This document shows, in pieces, positions 1 to 11,110 of a stretch of DNA of 64,000 nt (its first letter is position 1; the number at the start of each line of letters is the position of its first letter). The position numbers and the translations under genes were made by a program. The notes beneath the pieces are model-generated. The model saw only the letters and a program-made list of their open reading frames with translations, had not been told where the DNA came from and ran no database searches. The stretch is from Chalciporus piperatus (Eukaryota; Basidiomycota; Agaricomycetes; Boletales; Boletaceae), in NCBI GenBank assembly GCA_038093975.1, contig JBBPTG010000137.1:1-64000 (forward strand), written 5' to 3'.

Positions 1-1347
1 CGTATGTTTTAACGTCCTTTGTGACACCAGGCCACGAGAAATAACGAGTAACCAAATGTAAGGTACGTCCTTGGCCACCATGGCCACCAATAGGGGAATC
101 ATGAAGAATTGTAAGTAATTTAGTATGTAAGGACATAGGAACGAAAACTTTGTTTTGTCATTTTTAAATACTATAGACCCCTCGTCGAAAACAAAGCCAT
201 ATACCGTATCATTTTTTATTTTTTCTGATTCGTTTTGTATTTCGTCATAAATAGGTGAAGAAAGAGTAACCGTATTAATGAAAACAGAAGCAGGAAGTAC
301 AGTAATATTTTTGTTATGGTCGGGATCTGCTTCTCCGTGATCTTCTCGACGGGATAAAGCATCAGCCCTTCCATTTGTAGCACCCGGTTTATAAATAATC
401 GAGTAATTATACTCTGAGAGCAACGCGTTCCAGCGTGCTTGACGTGGGCTCAGAGTTTGGGGAGATTTCCAATATTCGAGATTCTTGTGATCAGTCCAAA
501 TCTCGAAATGTTCTCGACCCATTAGATAATGTCTCCATTCCTGCAAAGCCCTAATGACAGCTAGAAGCTCCTTGTCATAAACTGGGTAGTTCTTCTCGGC
601 AGAACTCAAGGAATGGGAAATGAAGGCACAAGGCCTCCAGAGGCCATCATCGCATTTAACCGAGAGCACAGCTCCCGTTGCAATATCACTAGCGTCCGTT
701 TCTACTCTGACTTCTTTAGAGCGGTCAGGATAAGCTAAAAGCGGAGCGGTAGTGAATTGCTGCTTCAACTTGTCAAAAGCTTGCTGTTGCTCCGGTCCCC
801 ACCGGTATGGTGTGTCCTTTTTGGTAAGGTCATTCAAGGGACGAGCAATGTCAGCGAAACCCTGAATGAAGCGTCGATAGAAGTTCGCTAATCCCAAAAA
901 GGACTGAACACCCTTCAACCGAGTTGGTGCTGGCCAGTCCAGAATAGCCTGCACCTTCGAATTGTCCATCTCTACGCCTTTCTGGGAGATGATCATTCCC
1001 AGGAAATCTACGGAATCCACCGTGAAGCTACACTTTTCTGGTTTTACGTAAAGATCGTTCTCTCTGAGACGTTGCAATACGGTTTTAACTATTTCTAAGT
1101 GCTCTGTTCTAGTTTTTCCGAACGTAAAGATCATGAGATCGTCGATATAAATAATAAGAACCCCATGAAGATCGCTAAATAGATCGTTCATCATTTGTTG
1201 GAAAGTGGGGGGAGAGTTCGTAAGTCCGAAGTACATGACAACTGGTTCGTAAGTGCCGAATGGAGTAACGAAAGCCGCTTTCCATTCGTCGCCTTCTTTT
1301 ATTCTAACATTATTATAACCCCAACGTAGGTCCATTTTAGTAAACAT
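1..1347 (-). pseudogene. Family A copy 1: truncated reverse transcriptase, RNase H and integrase start
   Basis: The minus strand matches the copy 2 pol region at 57812-59121 at high identity, covering most of the reverse transcriptase (YIDD-type active-site region), RNase H and the H-H-C-C zinc-binding start of integrase. It would act in reverse transcription and integration in the virus-like particle. It is not open. Relative to copy 2, the segment equivalent to 59122-59417 is deleted at position 1347/1348, removing the N-terminal part of the reverse transcriptase. Because 296 is not a multiple of three, the frame is also lost. A further one-base deletion lies in an A-run at about 140-150, between RNase H and integrase. 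It continues beyond the left edge. Confidence 0.85.
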
Positions 1348-2098
1348 TTCGGGTAGGCATACGCTCACTCTCTTGCTCTGAGAAGACATCTAAGTATTCG
1401 TGGAGCTCTACTGGGACTTTCTCGGTGAGCCCCGCCTCAAACACTCGGCGAATAGAAAAAGAACGTTTCAAATGATAGTTAACTACTTTGCACTGATCAG
1501 TGCAGCGTGTGAATTTTACTTGTTTGGCTACCCAATCGATTTCAGGGTTGTGCCTTTCAAGCCAATCATAGCCGATGATCATGTGGTGTGTGCCAAGTAC
1601 AGAAACAAAAGCGTCCATATGCTCAAAATGTCCATTGTGTCCCAAAACAAGCGAAACCTTGTGAGTGACACCGCCTATCGCTCCCTCTGAGCCGTCGGTG
1701 TTGTACACTGGAATAGGAAAAGGAAGTTCTTCCAGTGTCAAACCATGTCGCTCACAGAACGATTTATCTATGAAGGTTTCGGTTGCACCGGAGTCCAATA
1801 GAGCGGCAAACTCCATTTTCTTCCATTGCTCCCCTTTGTCGTACATAATGGTAATATTGAGATCCAGCTCGTTTTTCCGATTCTGATTCCTTACATGTAT
1901 TTTTGATGGGATTTCTTTTTTCGAATAATTTACCTTAAGGGAATTAAGCACGAATTGTTTTACTTCTGTCGCCACGCCACTCTGGGACGCCCTTTCAGAA
2001 GAAGAAGAAGAATTATATTTAAACAAAACATGAGGACCGGTACTAATACAACCCTTTGGTAAACTAAGTCCGTGCCTTTGAGAACCCATTTCTCTCAT
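1337..2098 (-). pseudogene. Family A copy 1: aspartic protease part of pol
   Basis: This 253-residue frame holds a retroviral-type aspartic protease (catalytic motif LLDSGATETFID in the middle), which would cleave Gag-Pol. The start codon overlaps the gag stop as ATGA at 2095-2098, as in copy 2. In copy 2 the protease frame leads directly into the reverse transcriptase frame. Here it reaches the codon pair Thr-Arg (ACC CGA, CGA at 1349-1351) and then runs into the 296-bp deletion and a stop. The retained CGA matters because copy 2 has TGA at the same codon, so this copy shows the ancestral base. Confidence 0.8.
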
Positions 2099-3892
2099 TG
2101 GCTGTTTCCTTTTAAAGCTTCGGCTGCCTGTGCCTTGGCTTCTGATTCAATGCGGTCGCGCCAGTACGCTTCCGCTTCTTGGTTGGTATATGCCGCTTGA
2201 TGCGACATGTAGCTTGTGCTGGTGGACGGGCCAGCGGGGTAGGGGGAAGGAAGGGGAGGGTAGGGTGCAGGGATGGTACCTGCGAAGGGCATCTGCCGGT
2301 TGTCAAACAGCAGGGAAGTTTCAACGTATTGTTGAGAATAGGGATCCCACATAACAACTTGTCTCTGACGTGGCTTGCGGGGTTTAGGGCACACGTTTGC
2401 AAAGTGACCAGGTTGGTCGCAGTTGAAACAGTTTCCACGAACGGAAGGTCTTGGCATTTGTTGTGCCGAGAGATCCATCGGGGCTCCACGACCAGGCTGC
2501 GTGCCTGTGGGAGTGAAACGGGGACCCGTATGCGGAACGGGGGGAAGCGGTCGAGATGCGATCGGGTAACGAGGTGGAAGGTACGGATAGGAGGAAGAAG
2601 GCCTTGGGGCGTGAGCTGGTGCCTGACGGACTGGTGCACCACGCTCGACGACAATGCGCTCGAAGGTTGCTGGTGGACGGGCCAGCGGGGTAGGGGGAAA
2701 GGGTAGGAGGGTAGGGTGCAGGGATGGTACCTGCGAAGGGCATCTGCCGGTTGTCAAACGGCAGGGAAGTCTCAACGTATTGTTGCGAATATGGATCCCA
2801 CATAACCACTTGTCTCTGACGGGGACGGCGCGGTTTTGGGCAGGCGTTAGCAAAGTGACCAGGCTGATCACAATTGAAACAATTGCTGTGAACCGGCGAT
2901 CTTGGCATTTGCTGTGCCGACAGATCCATCGGGGCTCCACGACCAGGCTGTGTGCCTGTGGGAGTGAAACGGGGGGCCGCATACGAAGCGGGGGGACGTG
3001 GGAGTGGACGCGATGCGATTGGGTAACGAGGGGGAAGATACGGATATGAAGAAGAAGGCCTGGGAGCAGGAGCGGGTGCCTGACGAACTGGTGCACCGCA
3101 TTCAACAACAATACGCTCGAACGTGCGACCTAACTTTCGGTAGGTGTCGATTGTATTGGTCAAATTTTGCTCGTCAACATTGGTGTTGATTTGCGCCTGA
3201 TAATAGATCTTGTAATCTATTGCCTTCTTCAGAAGCTCTTTGGCATGAGCATCTTCAATCTCCGATTCTGCTTTCAACAATTCAAACTCCTGGAGGAAAA
3301 TGTCCACAGGTTTCCCAGCCTGCTTCAATGCTTCCAATTTTCGAAGACTCTCATGAGCGAGAACGTCTATTTGAAAATGTGCTTTGAGGAGATGTGAAAA
3401 TATTGTCCACGTGGGCCATGCTAGCAGTCCCAGGGGTGCTCGAACAGGTTCCTCGGCTGGTTCGCCTTCTACTGCTGGTACTGGTGGCGGTGGTAGTAGT
3501 TCGTATCGAGACCATTTCTCTATTGTCATCTGAGCGAACCCAGCCGCTTTTCCTTCTAACCGCGAGAGTACGGCGAGGCATCGAACCTTGTTGTTTTTCC
3601 ACGTGTGGACGGACTGCCAGGCGTTAACCTGCGCCCACCACAAACGGAACTTGGTGCGGTCACCATCCCATTTCCCAGGGTCGGCAACCTTTTTGGACAC
3701 AGAGTCCGAATTGTCTGAAATGAGCGCCTTCAGAGCGGCGGTGAGAGCAGCGATGGGATCAGCTGGATCTGTCATCAGAGTTTCGGGGCGGGAAGTAGGG
3801 GGAGAGGAACTTTCGGATGAGGATGGAAAGTGATGTGGGGGAGATCTGTAACCTTGAGCTTGTGGTTCCTGATCGTATAGCTCTGCTGACAT
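2095..3892 (-). pseudogene. Family A copy 1: gag with duplicated zinc-knuckle region
   Basis: Capsid-nucleocapsid precursor. The N-terminal 260 or so residues form the capsid-like domain (motif GKWDGDRTKFRLWWAQVNAW, then helical segments). They are followed by a Pro/Arg-rich linker and a CCHC zinc knuckle (CFNCDQPGHFANACP). After the first knuckle the frame from 3892 runs into a second copy of the linker and knuckle (CFNCDQPGHFANVCP) in another frame, which then continues to the normal end (...ALKGNSQ) at 2095. The frame change falls at the duplication junction near 2668. A single Gag from this locus would therefore need a frameshift, and it is best read as a damaged copy. Confidence 0.85.
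2220..3119. repeat. Direct tandem duplication of about 450 bp inside gag
   Basis: Two adjacent units, about 2220-2669 and 2670-3119, begin with the same GGTGGACGGGCCAGCGGGG and read in parallel through the zinc-knuckle region to the FERIVVE codons. They differ at scattered positions, so the duplication is not brand new. Family A copy 2 has only one unit in the corresponding part of gag. Confidence 0.85.
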
Positions 3893-4588
3893 ATATCCTT
3901 ACTGAACCCTATCTTCCAAAGGTTCTCTGGGGATGACAGACACGAGGACGAAGGAAATATTTCTTGGAGCGGAGATAATATCTGCGACGCTTAAGGGAAT
4001 CTTTGCAGATCTTCTGAGGAGTTTTCCCAAGATCTGTTTGGATTTTGCACATGCACTACTCTCGAACATCTATTTTCGAGCAGCAGCAAAGATCTATCGT
4101 AATACAAGATTTTTTATTTATTGTTTTCTTTTTTGTACCTCGGCGGTGCTGCCGGCTTACGTTTCCTACGTATGACTCAGCCAAGGGGGCGGCGACACGC
4201 TTTTCCCTTGTCGTCCTTCGCAATTGGGCACGACCCCAACTCGGTCTTCGAACAGAAATACTATAGTACTGAGGGTAACAGAGACGGGGCACTAAAGGCT
4301 GGCCCAAAAGAAGTAAAATGCCAGAAGGCGAATGCGTGACGTCAACGGGTGATCACGCGAACCCGGATCATGTCTACAGTCAGAGGGTTGGCGCGTGAGC
4401 GGGCCCCAAGACGTCTCGAACGATCAAAAAGCCCCTAGTGCACTATGGGGAACAGCAACGTTATCCAATTTATAACGGCGGACGGCCGTATATGCAGCAG
4501 TGGACGGAGTTGCGGTCTCCTGTGTGTCACGTACACAAACGGTCTTCTTGACCAACTCTTTAGCCCTAGAGTCCAGGCGGTGTTTTCA
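3893..4588 (-). other. Family A 5' leader between primer site and gag
   Basis: About 700 bases separate the primer site from the gag start at 3892. I see no convincing coding region here. By position it should hold the packaging signal and untranslated leader. The length is large for a Ty3-type element. Confidence 0.5.
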
Positions 4589-4599
4589 AGTCTAATCCA
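4589..4599 (-). promoter_or_regulatory. Primer-binding site of self-priming type (family A)
   Basis: On the minus strand, two bases (CT) after the end of the 5' LTR, lies TGGATTAGACT. Its exact reverse complement AGTCTAATCCA occurs inside the LTR at 4711-4701, 33 bases after the start of a TATATAAG box, that is, at the expected transcript 5' end. This is the Tf1 arrangement, in which the first 11 bases of the RNA fold back and prime reverse transcription. No usual TGG-type tRNA primer site was recognised. Confidence 0.7.
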
Positions 4600-4601
4600 A
4601 G

Positions 4602-5057
4602 TGTTATGATCTCTCACAACACAGCGGGGACTTTAGGCAACACTAAGCCTATGCGAAAGATATGCTGAGTACTAAAGCTTAATGACGGTGAAGTCACAAA
4701 TGGATTAGACTGGGGTCTGTGATAAGTACAGGGCTACTTATATACTATTGAGAAGTGCGCACAGACCAACAGCCGAATAAGGAAATCATAAAGGAAAAGA
4801 TAGATAAGGTAAATGGGACGATAGGTAAGAAAAGGTACCAGGTACGGATTAGGGTCTAGGCCATGACATCATTGCTGACTCATCTAAGTCTGGACCTTTG
4901 TCACGTGACCTGATTATGTAATAGTCTTTACGTAATGCTACAGGGACTACCGGAGCGGATTAAGATGAATCTGGCTTGACCCCTAAGTTGTAGACAACGT
5001 CCAGTGTTCGAATACCATCGTAGGCAAAAGTTTGAAAAGTTTTTAAATACTATAACA
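4602..5057 (-). repeat. 5' LTR of family A copy 1
   Basis: A 456-bp LTR bounded by TG...CA (TGTTATAG to TCATAACA on the minus strand), about the same length as the solo LTR at 11877-12330 and collinear with it. It has a TATATAAG promoter box (minus strand, 4744-4737), a CACGTGAC motif and a TGACTCA motif. The five bases outside the right end (CCATG) cannot be paired because the 3' LTR is off-window. Confidence 0.9.
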
Positions 5058-5359
5058 CCATGTGTATGTTGCAAAATAGTCAAGGACAGACCAGGGGAGA
5101 TAGAATCCATCGGCTGAGCCTAATCAGATCAATCGGATCAACAGCACCCGAGACTTCCAGTTTCCCATGTCACCTGCTCCCTATGAGAATTCAAGTACAT
5201 TTCCAGCTCCGCTCACCCAACTTGGACAAACACATTACATCACTTTCTATAGCTTTTATTCTCGGCTGTCACTCATCCACAACCGTTTAACACTTTATTT
5301 CATCTCGCCTCTCTAACACCTTGCTCTTCACCTCCTCTCTACTCGCCATCCATCACAAC

Positions 5360-7437
5360 ATGATGTCTGCACAGAAAGCCAACACCTCTGCTCAAGCTCT
5401 CGCAGAGTTCCTCAAGATCACGATTGAGGCCATCATTCAAAGTGGCAAAAACCGAGGGAGCCGCCTGTCAAGCTCGGAGTTGGAGGCTCGCACCCAAGAC
5501 TGGGAGAGAAGATTGGATTCAATGAGGGCGGCATTGGTGCGTCCAGACTACTCCCTCCTACCCTACCCTATGCTCAGCTTTCTCACTCCCCACAGCATCG
5601 TTTTCGCCCGATGGCTGAGGCTGCCACCATCATCCCTCCCATCGTCATCGCTGCGGACATCAGGATCCCCAGCCGCACCAACGTCAACAGTTGGCCGGTA
5701 TGGGAGTCCATCCTCCATCCTGGCGACTCCATCCAGTTCCACCATTGGTACCGGCCATCTGAGGCCACTGACTCGACAACGCCCCCCCTGCCACTGCCGA
5801 GTTGCCCATCACCCTGCCTTCTACGGCTCCTCGCATCACCTCGCCGCTGCCAGCTCGTCAAGGAAAGGGTAAACAGAGGGCTATTGCAGTCGAGTCAGAT
5901 GAGGCCGAGGAGCCAGAAGATGACCCAATAGAGCGGCCGGTCCCCTCAAAGTCCTCAAGGCCTCCCCCGAAACACACCAACGTGTCAGCACCATCGGGCC
6001 CATCGCTGCCCTCCCTCCCTTCGATCGTCGTGCAGACTCAACGCCCACCACTGCAAGCACCCAAGCCGGCTCGCCTGCCACTCCCAACCCCAAAGACACC
6101 GTCTCGCCCCCGCTGCCACCTGCCTATGATGCAAACCAAGGCTCAACAGGAACGGAACAAGGCCGAACGTGCCAAAAACGCTCAACCCAGCCCGTCCTGT
6201 CCCTCCCCTGCCTTGGCTGCTGCCGCCTCAGGCAGCAGCTCCCTTCTACCCCCTCTGCCAGAACAGTCTCCATGTGACCGGTGTGTCACCATGGGTCGGG
6301 AATGCATCCCGCATCCCCCTGGAGTGAGCCGGAACGCCTGCATTCCCTGTTTTCAGGGAAAGCAGAAGTGTTCCCTCACAACGGCCCATCCAAGACGTGT
6401 GGCTTCGGCCCCTTGGACGGATTTGCCTGCCACCCCAGGCCCCTCCACCAGGCCGAAGAGCACTCGCCAAACAAGGGTGGCAACAGGCAAGGGGACAGGG
6501 AAGCAGAGAGCGACGGCTCCTGAGGACGACGACTCCGACGACCCATTGGCCATTGAGCAGACCAAGCGGCTGGAACACAAAGGGCAGGCCGGCCCGAGCA
6601 CAATCAAGAAGAGAACAAGGGCTCAGTCGGCATCAGAGGAGCCGAAGGCGAAGAGGGTGAAGCCAAGTGAGTTCATAGGTCATTCAGGTCTCTATTTGAC
6701 ATTAACATGGTCTACCAGCCCCAGTGGTTGAGGTCCCGACCTTCCGGCAGGTCATCTCGAGGGTCGTCAGAGAGCAAGGACACCTTCCAGGTGTCTTGGC
6801 GGTCGCTCGTCCGTCGAGCGAGTCGACCGACTATGCCGAGTGGAGGGATTACGCTCTGAGGCTCGAAGGTGCCATCCATCCTTCGGCCGCTCGGTTCAAC
6901 CAAATGGAGGCTAGATTCTCCGAGCTGGAGTCTGGGCTCTCCGTGGTGTCCCAGCAGGTCAGTGGGATGTCGAGGGTATTGGAAACCGTCAGGCAAGTAC
7001 AAGCCGTGGATCATCATCCATCACCGGCCGCCTCGTTTGTCTGGCATCCTCACCCATCTCCCTCTGCCTCTGTCTCTCTTCGCTCCCCCTCGGCTTCAGC
7101 TCCCCCACGATCCGCCTTGTCCCGCTCGCCCTCAGTGGCTGCACCCCTCCCTGCGCCCGAGATCGTCGCTGCGGCCAGCACAATCACCTTGGAGGCCGAC
7201 CCAACTGTGGACTCAAGGCCAGTCATTGCATCGAGTGACCAAGGGACAGTCGCACCGCCGGCTGACACCCACACTGAGTCTGACATGGGTACAGCCATTC
7301 AGGCCTTGTTTCAATACCCCTCCCAGCTGTCCAGTCCGGCCGCTGAGTCAGATGACAGTCCATTGGGCGACGATGCTGATACGACTGACAAGGTTCCCTC
7401 AGTGGATGATCAATCAGAGCCGATGGACACTGAGTGA
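5360..7437 (+). pseudogene. KDZ accessory gene 1, arm 1 copy: Zn2Cys6-like cluster and coiled coil (frameshifted)
   Basis: Three-exon gene: 5360-5536, 5596-6666 and 6719-7437, with two short GT-AG introns. Exon 1 starts at tandem ATGs. Exon 2 is Pro/Ser-rich with basic patches, then a six-cysteine cluster spaced C-X2-C-X6-C-X11-C-X2-C-X6-C, which is the spacing of fungal Zn(II)2Cys6 DNA-binding domains. Exon 3 starts VVEVPTFRQV, has a likely coiled coil (MEARFSELESGLSVVSQQV) and an acidic tail ending SEPMDTE. Compared with the arm 2 copy, one C is missing from a C-run (seven at 5782-5788 against eight), which shifts exon 2 out of frame upstream of the cluster. It converges on the AT-hook gene at 7561. 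Function unknown. A DNA-binding role is inferred from the cysteine spacing only. Confidence 0.7.
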
Positions 7438-7560
7438 GGGCAGGGCCGATGCATATCAATGTTTATCTTGTACTGTATATACATCGCAATAGAGTGTTTT
7501 CTGAGCAGTCTATTCAAAACGCCTACTTAAGCAGTAAAGTCCTAAAGAAAGAAACCTAGA
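7438..7560. other. Short spacer between convergent accessory genes 1 and 2 (arm 1)
   Basis: About 120 bases separate the two convergent stop codons. Nothing beyond presumed 3' untranslated and polyadenylation sequence is seen. The matching arm 2 spacer lies at 28233-28354. Confidence 0.5.
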
Positions 7561-10235
7561 TTAGGGTCTCTTTTTGGCAGGTGTTACTACACCATCGTCC
7601 TTGCGAGCTGGAGTCTTCCTTGGTCTACCTGACCTGCGAGCCGATGACTCAGGGACTTTATGAAATGTTTCATCGGCCGCACCCTGGATCAAATCGTCAT
7701 TTGTCAGTCAAGCTCAATATACACATAAGTGCACTGACCTTGTCAGCCTTGGTCTCGGCCGGCTGCCTTGAATCCTTCTCTTTGCGAACTCTCTTGGTGA
7801 GCCTGTCATCAGCCGACGAATCGGTGGCTGAACCATCCTCTTCAGCCAGAGGACATTTATTCGTCCTACCCTTTGTTGAAGTTTTCTCCTTCCTGTCATC
7901 GGCGGCACCCTGGGTCACATTGTCATTTGTCAGTCAAGCTCAATATACACATATGTCCACTTACCTTGTCAGCCTTGGTTGCGGCCGGCTGCCTTGAATT
8001 CTTCTCTTTGGGAACTCTCTTGGTGATCCTGTCATTGCTCGACGGATCAGAGACTGAACCATCCTCTTCAGTCAGAGGACGTTTGTTCTCTTTAAGGCCC
8101 TTTGAACCTTTCTCCTGGACCCTTGGCTTAGGAGGCTGGGGCTTAGCCTTAGACTTAGGCTCCAATGGCTTAGGCTGTAGCTTCGGCTGTGGCTTCGGCT
8201 TCGGCTTCGGCTGGGACTCTGAGTTAGACTTTGTGAGCAAAGATAAAGTTGTTATGTATTACCTTGTCAGTCCCCTGAGACGTTTTCTCCTTGGATGCTG
8301 ACTGTTCCTTGTAAACCTTGGACGGTTCACCTTGTTTGGTTCTGACATCATGCCAGCTGGAAGGGGCTGGGGTCTTTCGGGATGCAGTACGATGTTGATC
8401 GAAAGCTGGCAAATCTGTCGGCCGATTAGCATGCTCTCATCAATGCCGATGCTGCATGGACCCACTGTAGTCCCCCATTTCATTGTCTTCATCCTCCTCG
8501 GCCGATGACACATCAGACATGATGGGTACCTCTTGTGCTTTCCCTTTCCCCTTTCCCTTGGGAGTCTGCACAGAGACAAATTCATTGTCAGTGAGTTCTG
8601 GCGAGGGAGCTCTCTGACGACTCTGGAGCCGTTTGCTCTTGTCTAGCCGTTTGCTCTGGTCATGTGTTACCTGGAATCCCCCTTTCGCCCCTCCCACCTG
8701 ACTCCAAGCAAATATCGGCACCTTCCTGGCCTGCTGTCTGCTCTGCCAGAAACTAAGCAAGCTTTCGACTTGCTTTTGCCTCATCTTCGATGGATCAATC
8801 ATCACAAACCCTTTCGGCAGATAGTCCGCATGGATGAAGGCGGCCTGTCGTTTAGCCACCTCGCCAAATGGGACCTTGGCCTTGTGGCTACCCGACTCTA
8901 GTCCTGTCGACCTGCTCAGCCGAGATCCATTCAACATCGGCCGACTCACTGTAATGAGCAGTCAAGAAGGCTCGCACCACATCCTTCATCTGGTCAAGGT
9001 TCATCAGCTTGATATCAGGAATAATTGGAGGCTCATTCGCTGTCCAATCAGGCTTGAGCAACTTTATCATCGCCTCAACGCTATTCTTCTTCTTCTTCCT
9101 AGTAATGACCGGCAAGCCTTCCAAAGACCCTTCATCTTCGCTCCCTTCTTCAGCTGGCCTGTCGTTCACCCCAAAGGCTGTGTTGGCCCATTTGTTCTAT
9201 TTAGGGCGAATGCTGTCCCAATGTTCAAACGGCGGGCCATTGTCCAACTCGTCGTTGTAATCGAAGCTGAATTGTATGGTTAGCTTGAGATCGACAGCGG
9301 CTGATGAAGCTAACTGACTGAGAAATAAGGACATCGTCATCTTTGTCCTTCCATGCACTCATGACCATGATCCGCGCTCCACAGTTCTTCCACATATCCT
9401 TAGCAAACGCAAGGACCATGTTTGGAGCTTTCTTCGACGCATTCCTGATGACATAGCCATAGAGGTCAATACCAGCCGATCAATCAGACAGTCAGAGGAC
9501 CTACTCAGCTTGGACTTCGGCCGACGGCTTGTCTGCATTCCATTCTTCGACCTCAGCCTCTAGTTGCTCCCTGTCGTCCTTGGAAAGTGATTCCAGGAAT
9601 TTAGTGATGCCAGCCTGCCAATGCTTGATCATCCCCGGGGACCCCCGCTTCTCCTGAAACTCGTGTTCGATGATTGTCATCACCTCTTCTTTGTTCCTTC
9701 GGGATATGATTTTGCGGGCCGTCCAGCGCTGACTATACTTTGGCTTGTCCTCGGCTCGTTTGCGAGACTTGCTATACAACCAGAATGTGTATTGCTAGTG
9801 TATTATTGCAATAAGCATCTAAGGGCTTAAAACACTGGATTCACTCACATTTTTGCGGTATTTGAAAGCCTCAAGTCCAAGACCCTTGACAGACTTGAGC
9901 TCAGCTAACCTGCCCCACATATTCTTCATGATCGATGCCTTCTTGGCCTTCTCTGAATTTTTCCAAGGCGTGACAAACTCCGCCATAATAGCCAACTCTT
10001 CCTCTGAAAATTCCGTCGGCCGCGTCTTCGGCTGGTTCGGCCGATCTTCTGCTTGCTCAACATCCTCCTCGTTAGGGTTCTCTTCCTCGGATTCATCCTC
10101 TGCCAGAGAATCTATATTACCGTCACCTGGGTGGTCTATATCACCCGGTTCCTCAGAGTTATGATCACTGGAGGGAAGGTCCTGCTTATCATAGGAACGT
10201 TCGGCCATCATTTGGGTGGCAGACTTCATGACCAT
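7561..10235 (-). CDS. KDZ accessory gene 2, arm 1 copy: acidic N-terminus, repeated basic exons, AT-hook
   Basis: Multi-exon gene read from 10235 (MVMKSATQMMAERSYDK) to the stop at 7561. Order: an acidic region (EDESEEENPNEEDVEQAED), a conserved block (FSEEELAIMAEFVTPWKNS; SRKRAEDKPKYSQRW), a middle block (MVLAFAKDMWKNCGARIMVM), a basic linker (KKKKNSVEAMIKLLKPDW), a Lys-Pro repeat (QPKPKPKPQPK), two similar exons containing PL-EEDGS...DR-TKRV-KEK, and a C-terminal AT-hook-like RRSGRPRKTPAR type segment. Introns are short GT-AG. The last two basic exons and their following introns resemble each other, indicating exon duplication. No enzymatic motif was recognised. A nuclear or chromatin role is an inference from the AT-hook and basic regions. 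Confidence 0.65.
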
Positions 10236-10699
10236 CTTTCTGTTGCTTCAGGTGCAAGAGAAACAAATCCTGGTGTCAGTGCAGTCAGGAACCTTGGTTG
10301 CTGGTCAATTGGCTCCTTCGGTGTGATAGGTCCCAATGATGTCGGCTCTGGGTCAATTTATCAGACATCTAAAATAGGCCCGAGGACGTCGGGTGTGAAG
10401 CTGTCAATCAGACGCTTGTCACCTTTCAGCCATGTCCGCATCTTACATCGTCCTGATGACGTCAGATAAGAAGCTGTCAAGATATCGGCTAATGCATCCG
10501 ATGTCAAGCGGCTGTTGTTCGGAGGAAGGATCTGATGGCTCTGACGTACAAATGCTTCCGCGAGTGATCAAAGGCTCCGGCCCGTTCATCTTGTCACCTA
10601 TGCCCCTGGGTGGCCTGAAATATGCTAACCTGCCAATGAGGCAAACATTATCACCAAGTATCCGATTGAGCCCATTCAGCTCGTTAGGCCATACAGCAA
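10236..10699. promoter_or_regulatory. Promoter side of accessory gene 2, ending at the junction with the KDZ inverted repeat
   Basis: 10236-10667 matches the intergenic sequence at 25094-25524, which in arm 2 separates gene 2 from the divergent KDZ transposase. Homology stops at 10667. The next 32 bases (10668-10699) are unmatched, and the terminal inverted repeat of the large element begins at about 10700. A divergent promoter is inferred; no core promoter element was identified with confidence. Confidence 0.5.
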
Positions 10700-11110
10700 G
10701 GCCAGCCGATCACCAATTAGGCCGTGCTCTACTGGCCGGCTAACGATTGGCTGCTGGTGTATGGTCACCTAGGTTAGGGATCAGCTAGTAATAGAATGTA
10801 CACATAGAGTAGGGATCAGCCAATGTACCATTGTGCCCTGGCAATGGGAATGGCCAACACAAAGGTTCCATGAGGTAGGACCTGGCCGACTGGTGCTAAT
10901 CACCCAGTCCTGCCTGCATCAGGGTTCGGCCCATAGAGAATAGGGATAGGCCGATGTGTAAACCCTCCATGTGTAGGGAGCGGCCGATGTAGGGAATGTT
11001 TAGGGGTGGGCATGGCCACTGAATCATGTCTCCTACAGCAGGCATGGCCCGATAGATTGAGTGGCAATGGGTAGGGATGGGCCGATGCAATGATGTCCAT
11101 CTGTAGGGAT
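10700..11110 (+). repeat. Left terminal inverted repeat of the KDZ transposon
   Basis: About 400 bp that reads, in reverse complement, like 42550-42957. Differences are scattered single bases. It begins GGCCAGCCGATCACC and contains several GGCCGA hexamers before grading into the minisatellite. Confidence 0.75.

Larger units (their letters stand above)
1..5057 (-). mobile_element. Ty3/gypsy element, family A copy 1 (partial, decayed)
   Basis: A minus-strand Ty3/gypsy LTR retrotransposon. In its own direction it has a 5' LTR (4602-5057), primer site, long leader, gag (3892 to 2095), protease (2098 to 1337), then reverse transcriptase, RNase H and the start of integrase, running off the left edge, so the 3' LTR is not visible. 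It closely matches copy 2 at 56307-60537. Three lesions show by comparison: a tandem duplication in gag, a 296-bp deletion between protease and reverse transcriptase, and a one-base loss in an A-run near position 140 that shifts the frame before integrase. It lies against the predicted start codon of a KDZ accessory gene (intact version at 31306), so it probably interrupts that gene's left-hand copy. Confidence 0.9.
5058..10667. repeat. Arm 1: inverted copy of the KDZ accessory block
   Basis: Apart from the LTR insertion in arm 2, this stretch is the reverse complement of 25094-31310 at high identity. It carries the same two convergent genes and their flanks. Left homology extends to the predicted start codon of the gene at 31306 in arm 2, where the family-A Ty3 element sits here. 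Right homology stops at 10667, which corresponds to 25094, five bases upstream of the transposase start codon in arm 2. Arm 1 is best read as a truncated second KDZ element in opposite orientation, continuing off the left side. Confidence 0.85.
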
